A model generated the notes under the pieces. The model had not been told where the DNA came from, ran no database searches, and saw only the letters and a program-made list of their open reading frames with translations. A stretch of 64,000 bases of DNA from Streptosporangium becharense (GTDB taxonomy: Bacteria; Actinomycetota; Actinomycetes; Streptosporangiales; Streptosporangiaceae): positions 6,634,001 through 6,698,000 of the forward strand of contig NZ_JACHMP010000001.1 of the NCBI RefSeq assembly GCF_014204985.1, in the 5' to 3' direction. This document shows, one piece after another, positions 16,307 through 25,931 of this stretch. The position numbers and the translations under genes are program-made. Every line of letters begins with the position of its first letter. Position 1 is the first letter of the stretch.

Positions 16307-16622
16307 CCGGGCCGGGCCGCGCGGCCACCCGGCGGGAGGGGCTGTGGGGTCCGGCCGTGTGAGCTGCCCCGGCGGGAGGGGCCGCGGGACCGGGCCGCGC
16401 GGTCACCCGGCGGGAGGGGCCGCGACGGTCCGCCGAGGGTGCGAGCGACGCCCGCGACCAGTGGAGGACGTGGGGCTCGGCCGGACGGTCGTGGAGCAGA
16501 GGCCGTCACCCGGCACCGGGGAGACCCCGCAGAGGCCCGTGCGGGCACCGGGGGGACCCCGCGGAGGCCCGTGCGGGCGTCCGCGGGGTGAACCGCGGAA
16601 TGGGTGATGCGGAGCCGGCGCA
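16307..16622. other. 316-bp convergent spacer with short GC repeats
   Basis: Between the 3' ends of the TetR and RND genes. It contains three copies of CCGGCGGGAGGGGC (near 16330, 16368 and 16410) and two copies of a segment with GAGGCCCGTGCGGG (near 16530 and 16565). No ORF with a ribosome binding site was found. Some stems could act as terminators for both flanking genes. Confidence 0.5.
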
Positions 16623-19600
16623 TCAGTGCGCGTGAGCCGGTTCCCGCTCGGCGATGGGGGCCACGGATGCCGGGGGCACCCTCCGGAAGCGGTCTTTGAC
16701 GCCCTCGACGATCGTGTAGAGGGTGGGGAGCAGGATCAGCGTCAGCAGCGTGGAGCTGGTCAGACCACCGATGACGACCACGGCCAGGGGCTTGGACAGG
16801 AAACCGCCCTCCCCGGTCAGGCCGGTGGCCATCGGCGTCAACGCGAGGATGGTCGCGAGTGCGGTCATGATGACCGGGCGGACCCGGTGCCGACCGCCCT
16901 CGACGACCGCCTCGCGGGCGCTCATGCCCTGCTCACGGTACTGGCGGACGAGATCGAGCAGCACGATCGCGTTGGTGACCACGATGCCCACCAGCATCAG
17001 CATGCCGATCAGGCCGGACAGGCCCAGCGGGGTTCCGGTGGCGACCAGCAGGCCAAGGGCACCGGTCGCCGCGAACGGGACGGACACCAGCAGCATGAGC
17101 GGGTGTGCCAGGCTCCGGAACGTCGCCACCATGATCAAATAGACGATCAGGATCGCCGCTCCCAGGGCCACGAACAGGCTGTTGAACGAGCTGGCCTGCT
17201 GCTGGCTGACCCCGCCGATCTCGGCGGCGGCACCGGCGGGCAGCGCCAGTGTGCCGAGGCGCTTCTCGAGCGCGCCGCTCGCCGTGCCCAGGTCCTCGCC
17301 GGTGAACTTGGCGCTCACCGTGGTGGCGCGTTCCCCGTCGATCCGGCTCAACCTGGTGGGGGCCGTCACGGTCTTGACCGTCGCCACGTCGTCCAGCGTG
17401 ACGGTCCGGCCCATGGGGGTGGGGATCCGCAGGTCTCGTAGCGCTGCCAGGTCGTCCGCCGGGGCGTCGACCCGCAGGGACATCTCCCGCTCCTCGCTGT
17501 CGAGGGTGATGTCGGCGACCCGCTCGCCCTGCGTCACCCGGGCCACCGCCTGGATGATCTGTCGCTCGTTGAGCCCATGTGCGACGGCGGCCTTGCTGTC
17601 GATCCGCACGGAGATCTGCCGTGACGTGCCCGTGACACCGGACTTCACCTCCGAGGTGCCCGGAACCTGCCGCATGGCGTCGGCGACCAGCTCCGCCGCG
17701 CGCGCCAGCGTGGTGTCGTCCGGCGCGGAGACGGTGACCGCCAGGTCGTCGCCCAGGCCGCCCTGGTCACCCTGGACGCTCACCCTGCCGAGCTCCGGAT
17801 CGGACGTGGTCAGCTCGGTGACGCGGACACGGACGGTCTCGCGCAGCCTCTTGACGTCGGTGTCGTCCTTCGCGGTGAGCGAGAACGTCGCCACCTGCCG
17901 TGCCCCGCCCGTGTCGGTGTTGTCGGGACCGACGGTGACCTGGTACGACTCCAGGCCGGGGGTGTCTTCCAGAACCTTCTCCACTGCCCGGGCCGCCTGG
18001 TCGGCTCCCTCCAGGCTGACGCCAGAGGCCAGCTCCTGGCGCACCTGGAAGGTGTTCTGCCCGGAGTCGCCGATGAAGTCGGTCTTCAGCTGGCCGACCA
18101 GGCCTCCGGTGAGCGCGAAGATCGCGATGGCGGCCAGCAGGGTGACCCAGCGTCGCCGTACGGCGAACCGGATGACCGGGACGTACAGGCGCTGGAGCAG
18201 TCCGTTGCGCTCCTTGGCCTCGGCTGCCTCGCGGGTCACCGCGTTCTTGGGCGCCTTGAGGAACCAGTAGGCGAGGACGGGGATCACGGTCAGCGAGACG
18301 AGCAGCGAGGCCATCAGCGCGATGCTGACGGTCAGCGCGAACGCCGAGAACAGGGTTCCGGTGATACCGCCGGTGAACGCGATGGGCAGGAAGACGGCCA
18401 CCGTCGTCAGTGTGGAGGCGGTGACCGCCCCCGCCACTTCACGGGTGCCCGTGGTGACCGCGCGGAGCTTGTCCTCCCCGTAGTCGAGGTGACGCTTGAT
18501 GTTCTCGATGACCACGATCGAGTCGTCGACGACCCGCCCGATGGCGATGGTCAGCGCACCGAGGGTCAGCATGTTGAGCGTGAAGCCGTTGGCCCACAGG
18601 CCGATGAGCGCGACCACCAGCGACAGCGGGATCGAGATGACCGTCACGACGGTGGAACGGAAGGAGAACAGGAAGACCAGGATCACCAGGGCGGCGAAGC
18701 CCAGCCCGAGCAGGCCCTCAGTGGTCAGGTCGCCGATGGACTGCTGGATGAACTCGGACTGGTCGAACGCGACGGTCAGTGTGGAGCCGGCACCCAGGGC
18801 CCGGGTGAGGCCGGGCAGCCGCTTCTTGACCTCCTCGGCGATGGCCACGGTGTTGCCGTCGGGTTTGGCCATGATCGCCAGACTGAGGCTGGGCCTGCCG
18901 TCGGTGCGGGTCAGCGACTCCGCGCGCTCCTCGACCACGCGGACGTCGGCGACATCGTCCAGCTTCACCCTCGGTGCCAGGTAGAGGCCGCGTACGTCGG
19001 CGAGCGAGTCGAAGTTCTCACCTATCTGGAGGGCGAGCGACTCGGTGTCGGTGGTCAGGGTGCCGGCGGGCACGACGGTGCCGCCGGAACCGAGCGCGAC
19101 GGCGACCGCGTCGGCGGTGAGGCCGCGCTTGTTGAGCTCGCGCTGGTCGAGAAGGACCTCCACGGTCTCCGGCTGCCCGCCGCCGACCAGCACCCGGCTC
19201 ACGCCGTCGATCGAACCCAGCTCGCCGGGCGCGAGATCCTTCAGCCGCCGTGCCAGCCGGCGCTCGTCGTCACCGGAGACCGCCAGGCTCATGACCGGGA
19301 ACTCCGTCGAGGTGCCCGGGGCGACCTGCGGGGTGACGCGGTCGGGGAGCTGCGACTGGATCCGGCCGACGCGCTGCTGGAGGTCCTGGATGGCCTCGTC
19401 GACGTCGGTGCCGTGTTCGTACTCGATCAGGACGCTCGACAGGCCGCCGCTGGAGAAGGAGGTGACCTTCTGTTGACCGGCGCCGCCCTTGACGGCCTCC
19501 TCGATCTTCTCGGTGACGGCGCGTTCGACGATCTGTGGGGCGGCGCCGGGATAGACCGCGGTCACGCCCACCGTGGGCACGCTGAATGAGGGAAGCAACT

Positions 19601-19706
19601 CCTGCTTCAACGACATCGTGGCGATCGCGCCGAATATCAGCACCGCAAGCGACAGCAGGGCGACCAGTGCCCTGTTGGCGAGACTTATCCGGGTGAGAGC
19701 GTTCAA
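16623..19706 (-). CDS. RND superfamily exporter (SwrC/AcrB-like)
   Basis: About 1027 residues, the usual length of HAE1-type RND pumps: an N-terminal transmembrane helix, a large periplasmic-type loop (about 45-330), five to six helices, a second loop (about 555-850) and a second helix set. Characteristic elements are MLTLGALTIAIGRVVDDSIVVIENIKRH, which carries the proton-relay acidic residues of TM4, and GIVVTNAIVLLDLVRQYREQG. Gram-positive members (Bacillus SwrC/YerP) export lipopeptides or drugs without an outer-membrane partner; no adaptor gene is present. I chose TTG 19706, with GAGGGG 6 nt upstream, over GTG 19733. Divergent from a two-component pair. Confidence 0.88.
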   Translation of the reverse strand: MNALTRISLANRALVALLSLAVLIFGAIATMSLKQELLPSFSVPTVGVTAVYPGAAPQIVERAVTEKIEEAVKGGAGQQKVTSFSSGGLSSVLIEYEHGTDVDEAIQDLQQRVGRIQSQLPDRVTPQVAPGTSTEFPVMSLAVSGDDERRLARRLKDLAPGELGSIDGVSRVLVGGGQPETVEVLLDQRELNKRGLTADAVAVALGSGGTVVPAGTLTTDTESLALQIGENFDSLADVRGLYLAPRVKLDDVADVRVVEERAESLTRTDGRPSLSLAIMAKPDGNTVAIAEEVKKRLPGLTRALGAGSTLTVAFDQSEFIQQSIGDLTTEGLLGLGFAALVILVFLFSFRSTVVTVISIPLSLVVALIGLWANGFTLNMLTLGALTIAIGRVVDDSIVVIENIKRHLDYGEDKLRAVTTGTREVAGAVTASTLTTVAVFLPIAFTGGITGTLFSAFALTVSIALMASLLVSLTVIPVLAYWFLKAPKNAVTREAAEAKERNGLLQRLYVPVIRFAVRRRWVTLLAAIAIFALTGGLVGQLKTDFIGDSGQNTFQVRQELASGVSLEGADQAARAVEKVLEDTPGLESYQVTVGPDNTDTGGARQVATFSLTAKDDTDVKRLRETVRVRVTELTTSDPELGRVSVQGDQGGLGDDLAVTVSAPDDTTLARAAELVADAMRQVPGTSEVKSGVTGTSRQISVRIDSKAAVAHGLNERQIIQAVARVTQGERVADITLDSEEREMSLRVDAPADDLAALRDLRIPTPMGRTVTLDDVATVKTVTAPTRLSRIDGERATTVSAKFTGEDLGTASGALEKRLGTLALPAGAAAEIGGVSQQQASSFNSLFVALGAAILIVYLIMVATFRSLAHPLMLLVSVPFAATGALGLLVATGTPLGLSGLIGMLMLVGIVVTNAIVLLDLVRQYREQGMSAREAVVEGGRHRVRPVIMTALATILALTPMATGLTGEGGFLSKPLAVVVIGGLTSSTLLTLILLPTLYTIVEGVKDRFRRVPPASVAPIAEREPAHAH

Positions 19707-19877
19707 TGGAATCCCCTCGGGAACGGTTGTCACCCCCTACCGTTCAGCTTCGGCACCGCCCCTCGATAGCGGCCAAGGTTGCGGCCCGAACCGACGAAAG
19801 TTGCACCGGCATCCGCTTTAGTTGACTGTTGCGACCCGGCGCTGGCTCCGTATGGGGGCAGTGGATAGCGTCGTCGC

Positions 19878-21221
19878 GTGAAGTGGAAGCCGAACCGGGC
19901 GGTCGTGGGTGATGTGGTGCTGGCGCTCGTCGTCGGCTGCGTGGGCGCGTGGTCCGGGCTGGTCGAGCCCGGCGGGCACGAGCCGCCGCTGTCACCGGCT
20001 GCCTGGGCGAACGGCGCCGCGCAGCTCGTCGCGGGCCTGGCCCTGGTCGCCCGGCGGCGCGCGCCGGCCGCGGTGGTGACATTGTGCGTCGTGCTGTGCG
20101 CGTTCGCGGCCACGCTCGCGGGCCCCTTCGCCGCCTACGCGGTGGGCCGCCACGGCCGGGGGCGTGCCCGCGACTGGAACCCGGTCATCGTCCTGGCGCT
20201 GCTCTTCGCCCGTCCGTGGACCCTGCGGCTTCCGCCGGTCGAGATCGTGTTCAACACGCTGACCACGTCGCTGCTGGTGCTCGCCCCGGCGCTGCTCGGC
20301 ATGTGGCTGGCCTACCGGCGGCGGCTGATCCAGGCCCTGGCCGACCGGGCGGAGCGCGCCGAACGAGAACGGGAACTCATGGCGGAGCAGGCCAGGTCCG
20401 AAGAGCGGGCCCGGCTCGCCGGGGAGATGCACGACGTCATCACCCACCGGGTCAGCCTCATGGTGCTGCGGGCCGGCGCGCTGCGGACGATCGCCCACGA
20501 CGAGGTGGTCCGCGAGGCGGCGGAGGAACTGCGCCAGGTCGGATGCCAGGCGCTGGAGGAGCTGCGTGACCTGGTCGGCGTGCTGCGCTCCGAGGAGACG
20601 TTCGGCTCGGCCCGCACCGCCGAACCTGTCGTGCTCGACCTGTCCGCCCTGGTCGAGGAGTCCAGGGCCGCCGGCATCGAGATCGACCTCACCGTGGTCG
20701 GTGTGCCCCATCCGGCGCCGCCCGTCGTGGCGCGGACGGCCTACCGGGTCGTGCAGGAGGCGCTGACCAACGTCCACAAGCACGCGCCGGGGGCCGCGGT
20801 CACCGTCCGGGTCGGCCACACCGGAGACCTGATCCGTCTCGCCGTGCGCAACGGCCCGGCCGGTGGTCCGGCGGGGATCACCCTGGGTGAGGGCGGCACC
20901 GGTCTCAGTGGGTTGCGCCAGCGCGTGGAGCTGGTCCACGGCTCTCTGCACGCGGGCCCCGCGGACGACGGAGGCTTCGAGGTCGAGGCGTCGTTGCCGA
21001 TTCCCCCGGCCGTCTCCACGACGCGGGCGGTCTCCACGACGCGGGCGGTTCCCACGACGCGGGCGGTTCCCACGGCGTCCGCGGCTCCTGGCTCGGCGGA
21101 CGCTCCCGTGACCCATGGTGTTCCGATCCCACCGGTCGTCTCCGCCGCCTGTGATGTCCTCGGCGCACCGGTCGGCCCCGCCGGAGAGGCGGTCCCGCAA
21201 GGAAGGCGGGGGCCGCGATGA
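19878..21221 (+). CDS. Sensor histidine kinase (HisKA_3) with repeat tail
   Basis: 447 residues: four or more hydrophobic helices in the first 145 residues, a coiled-coil (about 150-180), the HisKA_3 motif ARLAGEMHDVITHRVSLMVL with His185, and an HATPase domain with EALTNVHKHAPGA and GEGGTGLSGLRQRVEL. The kinase core ends near residue 375. A further about 70 residues form a low-complexity tail starting with four copies of a six-residue unit (VSTTRA/VPTTRA), encoded by an 18-bp tandem repeat at 21012-21083. Start is GTG 19878. The response regulator gene overlaps by 4 nt. The divergent RND pump gene is the obvious candidate target. Confidence 0.9.
   Translation: MKWKPNRAVVGDVVLALVVGCVGAWSGLVEPGGHEPPLSPAAWANGAAQLVAGLALVARRRAPAAVVTLCVVLCAFAATLAGPFAAYAVGRHGRGRARDWNPVIVLALLFARPWTLRLPPVEIVFNTLTTSLLVLAPALLGMWLAYRRRLIQALADRAERAERERELMAEQARSEERARLAGEMHDVITHRVSLMVLRAGALRTIAHDEVVREAAEELRQVGCQALEELRDLVGVLRSEETFGSARTAEPVVLDLSALVEESRAAGIEIDLTVVGVPHPAPPVVARTAYRVVQEALTNVHKHAPGAAVTVRVGHTGDLIRLAVRNGPAGGPAGITLGEGGTGLSGLRQRVELVHGSLHAGPADDGGFEVEASLPIPPAVSTTRAVSTTRAVPTTRAVPTASAAPGSADAPVTHGVPIPPVVSAACDVLGAPVGPAGEAVPQGRRGPR
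21012..21083 (+). repeat. Four 18-bp in-frame tandem repeats
   Basis: Units start at 21012, 21030, 21048 and 21066 (GTCTCCACGACGCGGGCG and variants with GTTCCC), encoding the VSTTRA/VPTTRA tail of the histidine kinase. Confidence 0.9.
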
Positions 21222-21880
21222 TCCGGGTGCTGATCGTCGACGACGAGCGGATGGTCTGTACCCAGCTGCGGACGATCCTGTCGGCGGCCGACGACCTCAT
21301 GATCGTCGGTGAGGCCTACGACGGTGCCGAGGCGGTCGAATGCGTGATCCGCCACCGCCCGCACGTGGTGCTGATGGACCTGCACATGCCCGGCGTCGAC
21401 GGGCTGGCCGCGATCGAGCACATCGCCCGTTTCCCCGCGCCGCCGAAGGTGGTGGTGCTCACCACCTTCGACCGCGACGGTTACGTGCTGCGGGCCATGA
21501 CCCTGGGGGCCGCGGGGTTCCTGCTCAAGGACACCCCGCCGGAGGATCTGATCGGGCTGGTGCGCGTGGCGGCGGACGGCCACACCGTGCTCTCCCCGGC
21601 GGCCACCCGGAGGCTGCTGTCGGCCTCCGCCGGCCGCGACGCCGCCAGGGAGGAGGCGCTGGCCCGGATCGGCGAGCTCACCGACCGCGAGATGGAGGTG
21701 CTCGCCTGCCTCGGAAAAGGACTCTCCAACGCCCAGATCGCCCGCAGGCTCTTCCTCTCGGAGGCCACCGTCAAGAGTTACGTCTCCCGCATGCTGGTCA
21801 AGCTCGGCCTGTCCAACCGTACCCAGGCGGGTCTGCTCGCCTCGGATGCCGGAATCACCGCGACGGCCGAGGCGAACTGA
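21218..21880 (+). CDS. Response regulator, NarL/FixJ type
   Basis: 220 residues. Receiver domain with VDDE at 8-10, phosphoacceptor Asp54 in VLMDLHMPGVDG, Thr in VLTTFD and Lys in FLLKDTPP. The C-terminal LuxR helix-turn-helix is LTDREMEVLACLGKGLSNAQIA followed by LSEATVKSYVSRMLVKLGL. Its ATG overlaps the kinase stop codon. Ends 53 bp before the convergent oxidoreductase gene. Partner of the upstream kinase. Confidence 0.93.
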   Translation: MIRVLIVDDERMVCTQLRTILSAADDLMIVGEAYDGAEAVECVIRHRPHVVLMDLHMPGVDGLAAIEHIARFPAPPKVVVLTTFDRDGYVLRAMTLGAAGFLLKDTPPEDLIGLVRVAADGHTVLSPAATRRLLSASAGRDAAREEALARIGELTDREMEVLACLGKGLSNAQIARRLFLSEATVKSYVSRMLVKLGLSNRTQAGLLASDAGITATAEAN

Positions 21881-21933
21881 CCGGCTCCGGCGCGCGACCC
21901 GCGGGGAGCGCCGGAGGTGGCGCCTCCCGGATG

Positions 21934-22896
21934 TCAGGGGGCGACCCGCAGGACCAGCTTGCCCTGGGTGCGTCCTGTGGCGATCCGCTCGTGCGCGTCC
22001 GCTGCCCGCTCCAAGGGGAACACCTCCTCCACCTCGATCGAGACCTTCCCCGCGTCGATCAGCTCGGCGATCCGGGTCAGCGCGGCGCCGTCCGGCTCCA
22101 CCAGGAACGGACGGGCACGCAAGCCCCTGTTCTCGGCCTCGCGGGTCAGCTCAGGGGAGACACCGGAGGGCACCGCGACGAGCAGACCGCCGGGGCGGAG
22201 TGTGCCGAGCGACCGGGTGCTGGTCGTGTCGTGCTCGTCGCCGACCAGGTCGATGACCACGTCCACGTCGCGCACCGCGTCCTCGAAGCGGGTGGCCGTG
22301 TAGTCGACCAGTTCGTCGGCGCCCAGGCCGCGCAGCCAGTCGTGTTTGCCGGCCCGGGCGGTGCCGATCACGTACGCACCCAGGTGCTTGGCCATCTGCA
22401 CGGCCAGGTGCCCGACGCCGCCCGCGGCGGCGTGGACGAGCACACGCTGCCCGGCCCGCACCTCGGCGGCGTCCACCAGGCTCTGCCAGGCGGTGAGCGC
22501 GGCCAGCGGCACGGCGGCGGCCTGGTCGTGGCCGAGGGAACGCGGCTTGCGCGCGAACTGCCGTGAGGGTGCGGTGACGTACTCGGCGTAGGCGCCGGCC
22601 TGGCGGGGGAACCACGGCATGCCGTACACCTCGTCCCCCACGTGCAGGGTATGCACTCCGAAGCCGACCTCCTCGACGACGCCCGAGACGTCCCAGCCGA
22701 GGACGAAGGGCGGTTCGCCCAGGACTCCGGCCATGCCCGCCCCCGTCCTGGTCTTGACGTCGACCGGATTCACTCCGGCGGAGACAACGCGGACCAGCAC
22801 CTCGGTGGGCAGCGGTTCCGGTCGTTCCACCTGCACGGGACGCAGCACCTCGGGCCCGCCGAAGGTGTCCTGGCTGATCGCACGCATGAGGGTCAC
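21934..22896 (-). CDS. NADP-dependent oxidoreductase, quinone reductase/zinc-less MDR family
   Basis: 320 residues of the medium-chain dehydrogenase/reductase superfamily without the catalytic zinc ligands, like zeta-crystallin/quinone oxidoreductases. The N-terminal GroES-like domain contains VSAGVNPVDVKTR and LGWDVSGVVEEVG. The Rossmann domain has the cofactor motif VLVHAAAGGVGHLAVQMAK; the GTARAGKHDWL strand end suits NADPH. It reduces quinones or enones, usually for detoxification. GTG 22896 has AAGGAG 7 nt upstream; ATG 22887 is an alternative. Upstream are two copies of GCACCGGTTGC (near 22917 and 22935) that may be an operator. Confidence 0.87.
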   Translation of the reverse strand: MTLMRAISQDTFGGPEVLRPVQVERPEPLPTEVLVRVVSAGVNPVDVKTRTGAGMAGVLGEPPFVLGWDVSGVVEEVGFGVHTLHVGDEVYGMPWFPRQAGAYAEYVTAPSRQFARKPRSLGHDQAAAVPLAALTAWQSLVDAAEVRAGQRVLVHAAAGGVGHLAVQMAKHLGAYVIGTARAGKHDWLRGLGADELVDYTATRFEDAVRDVDVVIDLVGDEHDTTSTRSLGTLRPGGLLVAVPSGVSPELTREAENRGLRARPFLVEPDGAALTRIAELIDAGKVSIEVEEVFPLERAADAHERIATGRTQGKLVLRVAP

Positions 22897-23275
22897 GATG
22901 CTTCTCCTTGATCATCGCACCGGTTGCGTAAGGTGCACCGGTTGCCGGAAAACGTCGTTCGGGCTGGACAACTACGACGCGCCGGTCAATCAGCCGATGT
23001 TCACCGACGGCGTATCGGATGTCGTCGACGACGTGGCGACGCTACCGCGCGGTGGCCGGCGGCCTCCGAGGGTTTGGTGGAACCGGTGGGCTTCCCCATA
23101 CGTGGGCTTTCCCGTACGGGCGAGTCTGGCCGCGCCGGGGCTTTCCCCTACGGGTGAGTCTGGGTGTGCGGGGGCTTTCCCTTACGGATGAGCCTGGCCG
23201 CGCCGGGGTGTTCCCTCCGCTGAGTCTGCCCGTGCCGGGGCGTTCCCTCCGCGCCGGCGGTGGAATCATGGGGGC
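22897..23275. other. 379-bp spacer: repeats and possible coding relic
   Basis: Segment 22955-23065 on the plus strand translates, without a usable start, to FGLDNYDAPVNQPMFTDG followed by VSDVVDDVATLPRG, with G/C-rich third positions; it could be the tail of a decayed gene, but I cannot name a family. Between about 23100 and 23255 there are four to five degenerate copies of a unit of about 37 bp containing GGGCTTTCCCNTACGG and GAGTCTGG. No intact gene seen. Confidence 0.4.
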
Positions 23276-24127
23276 ATGGTGGAGCCGAGAAGCCGTTGGG
23301 CGGACATCACGGGTGGCGACGCGGGGGAGCGGTACGCGGCGAGGTTCGCCGCGCTGGCCGAGTCCGGAGCGGACGTCCACGGCGAGGCGCGGTTGTGCGC
23401 GGAGTTGGTGCCTCCGGGTTCCCGGGTGCTGGACGCCGGCTGCGGGACGGGCCGGGTGGCCATCCGGCTGGCCGAGCTGGGCTACGACTGCGTGGGCGTC
23501 GATCTCGACGAGTCCATGCTCCGGGTCGCCCGGCGGGCCGCGCCACGGCTTCTCTGGATCCTGGCCGACCTCGGGGCCCTCGACCTCAGCCTCTTCGGCT
23601 CCGGAGCCTCCCCGACCGTCCTCGACCCCGAGGCCCCAGTCCCCGGCCCAGTCCCAGCCCCAGGCCCAGTCCCTGGCCCCGGCTCAGTCCCCGGCCCCGG
23701 TGTCCGTTCCGCCGCCGTCTCCGATTCCGGCGCTCCGGGCCTCATCCCCGGCTCCGCTGTCCCCGGCTCAGGTGACTTTAGCTCCGGTGATTCCGGCCCG
23801 GCGGGCGTCAGGCCGTTCGACCTGGTCGTCGCCGCGGGCAACGTCATCCCGCTGCTCGCTCCGGGCACCGAGGCGCGGGCCGTCGCGGGCCTGGCCGCCC
23901 TGCTGCGGCCCGGCGGGCTGCTGGTCAGCGGGTTCGGGCTGGACGCCGCGCACCTTCCGCTCGCCTCTGCCCCGGTGGGGCTGGCCGACTACGACGCCTG
24001 GTGCGAGGCCGCAGGACTGACGCCGCTGCGCCGCCTCGCGACATGGGAAGGTGCCCCCTACGATGGGGGCGGGTACGCGGTCAGCATTCATCTGCGGGCC
24101 GCTGCCGGAGAGCTCTCCAAGAAATAG
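23276..24127 (+). CDS. Class I methyltransferase with Pro/Gly-rich insertion
   Basis: 283 residues. Motif I is VLDAGCGTGRVAIRLAELG (about 51-69), motif II VGVDLDESML; later FDLVVAAGNVIPLL and ALLRPGGLLVSGF complete the SAM-binding fold. Between the ILADLGALDLSLF strand (about 98-110) and FDLVVAAGN (about 182) the usual short loop is replaced by about 65 residues of low complexity rich in PGPVPAPGP-type sequence and Ser/Gly. The insertion keeps the frame and probably forms a disordered loop. ATG 23276 follows GGGGGC. It ends 12 bp before the Ppx/GppA gene, so the two are probably one operon. Substrate unknown. Confidence 0.8.
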   Translation: MVEPRSRWADITGGDAGERYAARFAALAESGADVHGEARLCAELVPPGSRVLDAGCGTGRVAIRLAELGYDCVGVDLDESMLRVARRAAPRLLWILADLGALDLSLFGSGASPTVLDPEAPVPGPVPAPGPVPGPGSVPGPGVRSAAVSDSGAPGLIPGSAVPGSGDFSSGDSGPAGVRPFDLVVAAGNVIPLLAPGTEARAVAGLAALLRPGGLLVSGFGLDAAHLPLASAPVGLADYDAWCEAAGLTPLRRLATWEGAPYDGGGYAVSIHLRAAAGELSKK

Positions 24128-24139
24128 TAATTTCATCCC

Positions 24140-25072
24140 ATGCGACTGGGCGTTCTTGATATCGGTTCCAACACGGTGCACCTGTTGGTGATGGATGCAC
24201 ACCGGGGGGCCCGGCCGCTACCGGCGTACTCCCACAAGGTGGAGCTGAGGCTCGCCGAGCACATGGAGGACGGTGAGCGGCTCTCGGCGCAGGGGGCGGC
24301 GCGGCTGCGCGAGACCGTCGAGGAGGCTCTGCGAATCGCCGAGGACAAGGGCGTCGAGGATCTGATGGCCTTCGCCACCTCCGCGATCAGGGAGGCGGTG
24401 AACGGTGAGGAGGTGCTCGCCCGCCTGCAGGTCGACACCGGCGTCGGGATCGAGGTGCTCTCCGGGCAGGACGAGGCGCGGCTGACGTTCCTGGCCGTGC
24501 GGCGGTGGTTCGGATGGTCGTCCGGACGGCTGCTGGTGCTCGACATCGGCGGCGGCTCGCTGGAGATCGCCTCGGGCATCGACGAGCAGCCGGACGTGGC
24601 GGTGTCGCTGCCGCTGGGGGCCGGTCGCCTCACCCGCGGCCGGTTCACCGCCGACCCCCCGCCCGCCGAGGAGGTCAGGACGTTGCGCAAGCACGTACGG
24701 GCGGAGATCGCCCGCACCGTGGGTGCCGTGTTGCGGTACGGGCAGGCGGATCACGCCGTGGCGACGTCCAAGACGTTCAAGCAGCTGGCGAGGATCGCCG
24801 GTGCCGCTCCCACGATCGAGGGGCCGAACACGCGCCGGGTGCTCCGGCACGCGGACCTGGTCGGCTGGACCGGCCGGCTGGCCACGATGGGCGTCCGGGA
24901 GCGGGCCGCGCTGCCCGGCGTCTCGGAGGGGAGGGCTCCCCAGCTGCCGGCCGGGGCGATCGTCGCCGACGCCACGATGGACCTGTTCGGCGTGGCGGAG
25001 CTGGAGGTGTGCCCGTGGGCGCTGCGCGAGGGCGTCATCCTGCGTCGGCTGGACGCGATGCCCGAACGGTGA
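24140..25072 (+). CDS. ppx: Exopolyphosphatase / pppGpp phosphohydrolase (Ppx/GppA)
   Basis: 310 residues of the ASKHA-fold Ppx/GppA family, the usual length of the short actinobacterial forms. The N-terminal phosphate loop is [15 protein letters not shown]; the second is [12 protein letters not shown] (about 134-145); [11 protein letters not shown] and the catalytic-base Glu region [11 protein letters not shown] follow. It removes terminal phosphate from polyphosphate or pppGpp. Actinobacteria often have two paralogues, of which only one is a good exopolyphosphatase, so the exact activity is uncertain. The start ATG 24140 is only 12 bp after the methyltransferase stop, with little Shine-Dalgarno. 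Confidence 0.9.
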   Translation: MRLGVLDIGSNTVHLLVMDAHRGARPLPAYSHKVELRLAEHMEDGERLSAQGAARLRETVEEALRIAEDKGVEDLMAFATSAIREAVNGEEVLARLQVDTGVGIEVLSGQDEARLTFLAVRRWFGWSSGRLLVLDIGGGSLEIASGIDEQPDVAVSLPLGAGRLTRGRFTADPPPAEEVRTLRKHVRAEIARTVGAVLRYGQADHAVATSKTFKQLARIAGAAPTIEGPNTRRVLRHADLVGWTGRLATMGVRERAALPGVSEGRAPQLPAGAIVADATMDLFGVAELEVCPWALREGVILRRLDAMPER

Positions 25073-25109
25073 AGTTTACCGAACCTTGAATCGGTAAGAG
25101 CGCATTGTT

Positions 25110-25922
25110 ATGACAAGCGCTCAGCTGGAAGGCGCCGCGCGCAGAGCGGCGAACAGTCAGATACTGGACAGGCTCGCCCGCCTCGGCATGGCCTGCCGCG
25201 GAGTCCTCTACGGACTGACCGGGTTCCTGGCCCTGCAGATCGCCTTCGGTGGTGGGAGCGAGGGCAAGGAGGCCGACAAGACCGGCGCGATCGAGATGGT
25301 CGCCGAGCAGCCCTTCGGCACCGTGCTGCTCTGGCTCATGGTCGTCGGCTTCACCGCGCTGGCCCTGTGGCAGCTATCGGAGGCCGTGATCGGCCGGGGC
25401 CGGACGAAGGACCGGGTCGAGTCGGCGGCACGCACCGTGGTGTACGGGCTGATCGTGGCCACCCTGCTCAGCCTGCTGCTGCGCGGCGACTCGGGCGGCT
25501 CGACCGACGAGCACTCCAAGGACCTCACGGCGATGCTGATGGACCTACCCGCCGGCCAGCTCCTCGTGGGCCTGGTCGGGCTGGGCCTGGTCGGGCTCGG
25601 GGCCTACTGGATCCACAAGGGGTGGAAGAAGAGGTTCCTGCAGGACCTGCAGACCGGTCAGATGCCCCCGCGAGCGCGGGACCTGGCCGAGAAACTGGGA
25701 ATGGCGGGTTACCTCGCGCGTGGAGTGATCGCCGCAGTGGCCGGAGTCTTCGTCGTCCAGGCCGCGCTGACCTACGAGCCCGACCGGGCCAAGGGCATCG
25801 ACTCGACGCTGCGCTCGCTGGCGGACACCCCGGCAGGGCCGTGGCTGCTCGGCGTCGTCGCGATCGGCCTGCTCCTCTTCGCGGGCTACTGTTTCTTCGA
25901 GGCCCGCTGGCACCGGATGTGA
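25110..25922 (+). CDS. DUF1206 membrane protein
   Basis: 270 residues with six predicted transmembrane helices in three similar pairs: LARLGMACRGVLYGLTGFLAL, then VVYGLIVATLLSLLL, then LGMAGYLARGVIAAVAGVFVV each begin a unit. This three-fold pattern with R-G-x-x-Y-x-x-x-G is that of DUF1206 proteins, common in actinobacteria and of unknown function. The start at 25110 gives MTSAQLEGAARRA. A long imperfect hairpin lies just downstream (25932-26002). Confidence 0.85.
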   Translation: MTSAQLEGAARRAANSQILDRLARLGMACRGVLYGLTGFLALQIAFGGGSEGKEADKTGAIEMVAEQPFGTVLLWLMVVGFTALALWQLSEAVIGRGRTKDRVESAARTVVYGLIVATLLSLLLRGDSGGSTDEHSKDLTAMLMDLPAGQLLVGLVGLGLVGLGAYWIHKGWKKRFLQDLQTGQMPPRARDLAEKLGMAGYLARGVIAAVAGVFVVQAALTYEPDRAKGIDSTLRSLADTPAGPWLLGVVAIGLLLFAGYCFFEARWHRM

Positions 25923-25931
25923 CAGATAGGG

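Noticed and set aside
18489..19589. 366-residue plus-strand ORF inside the RND gene
   Set aside because: Asp/Gly/Gln-rich antisense shadow; the RND frame has transmembrane helices and family motifs.
16623..19706. Tripartite Gram-negative RND efflux system
   Set aside because: No membrane-fusion adaptor or outer-membrane factor is nearby, and all other features are actinobacterial.
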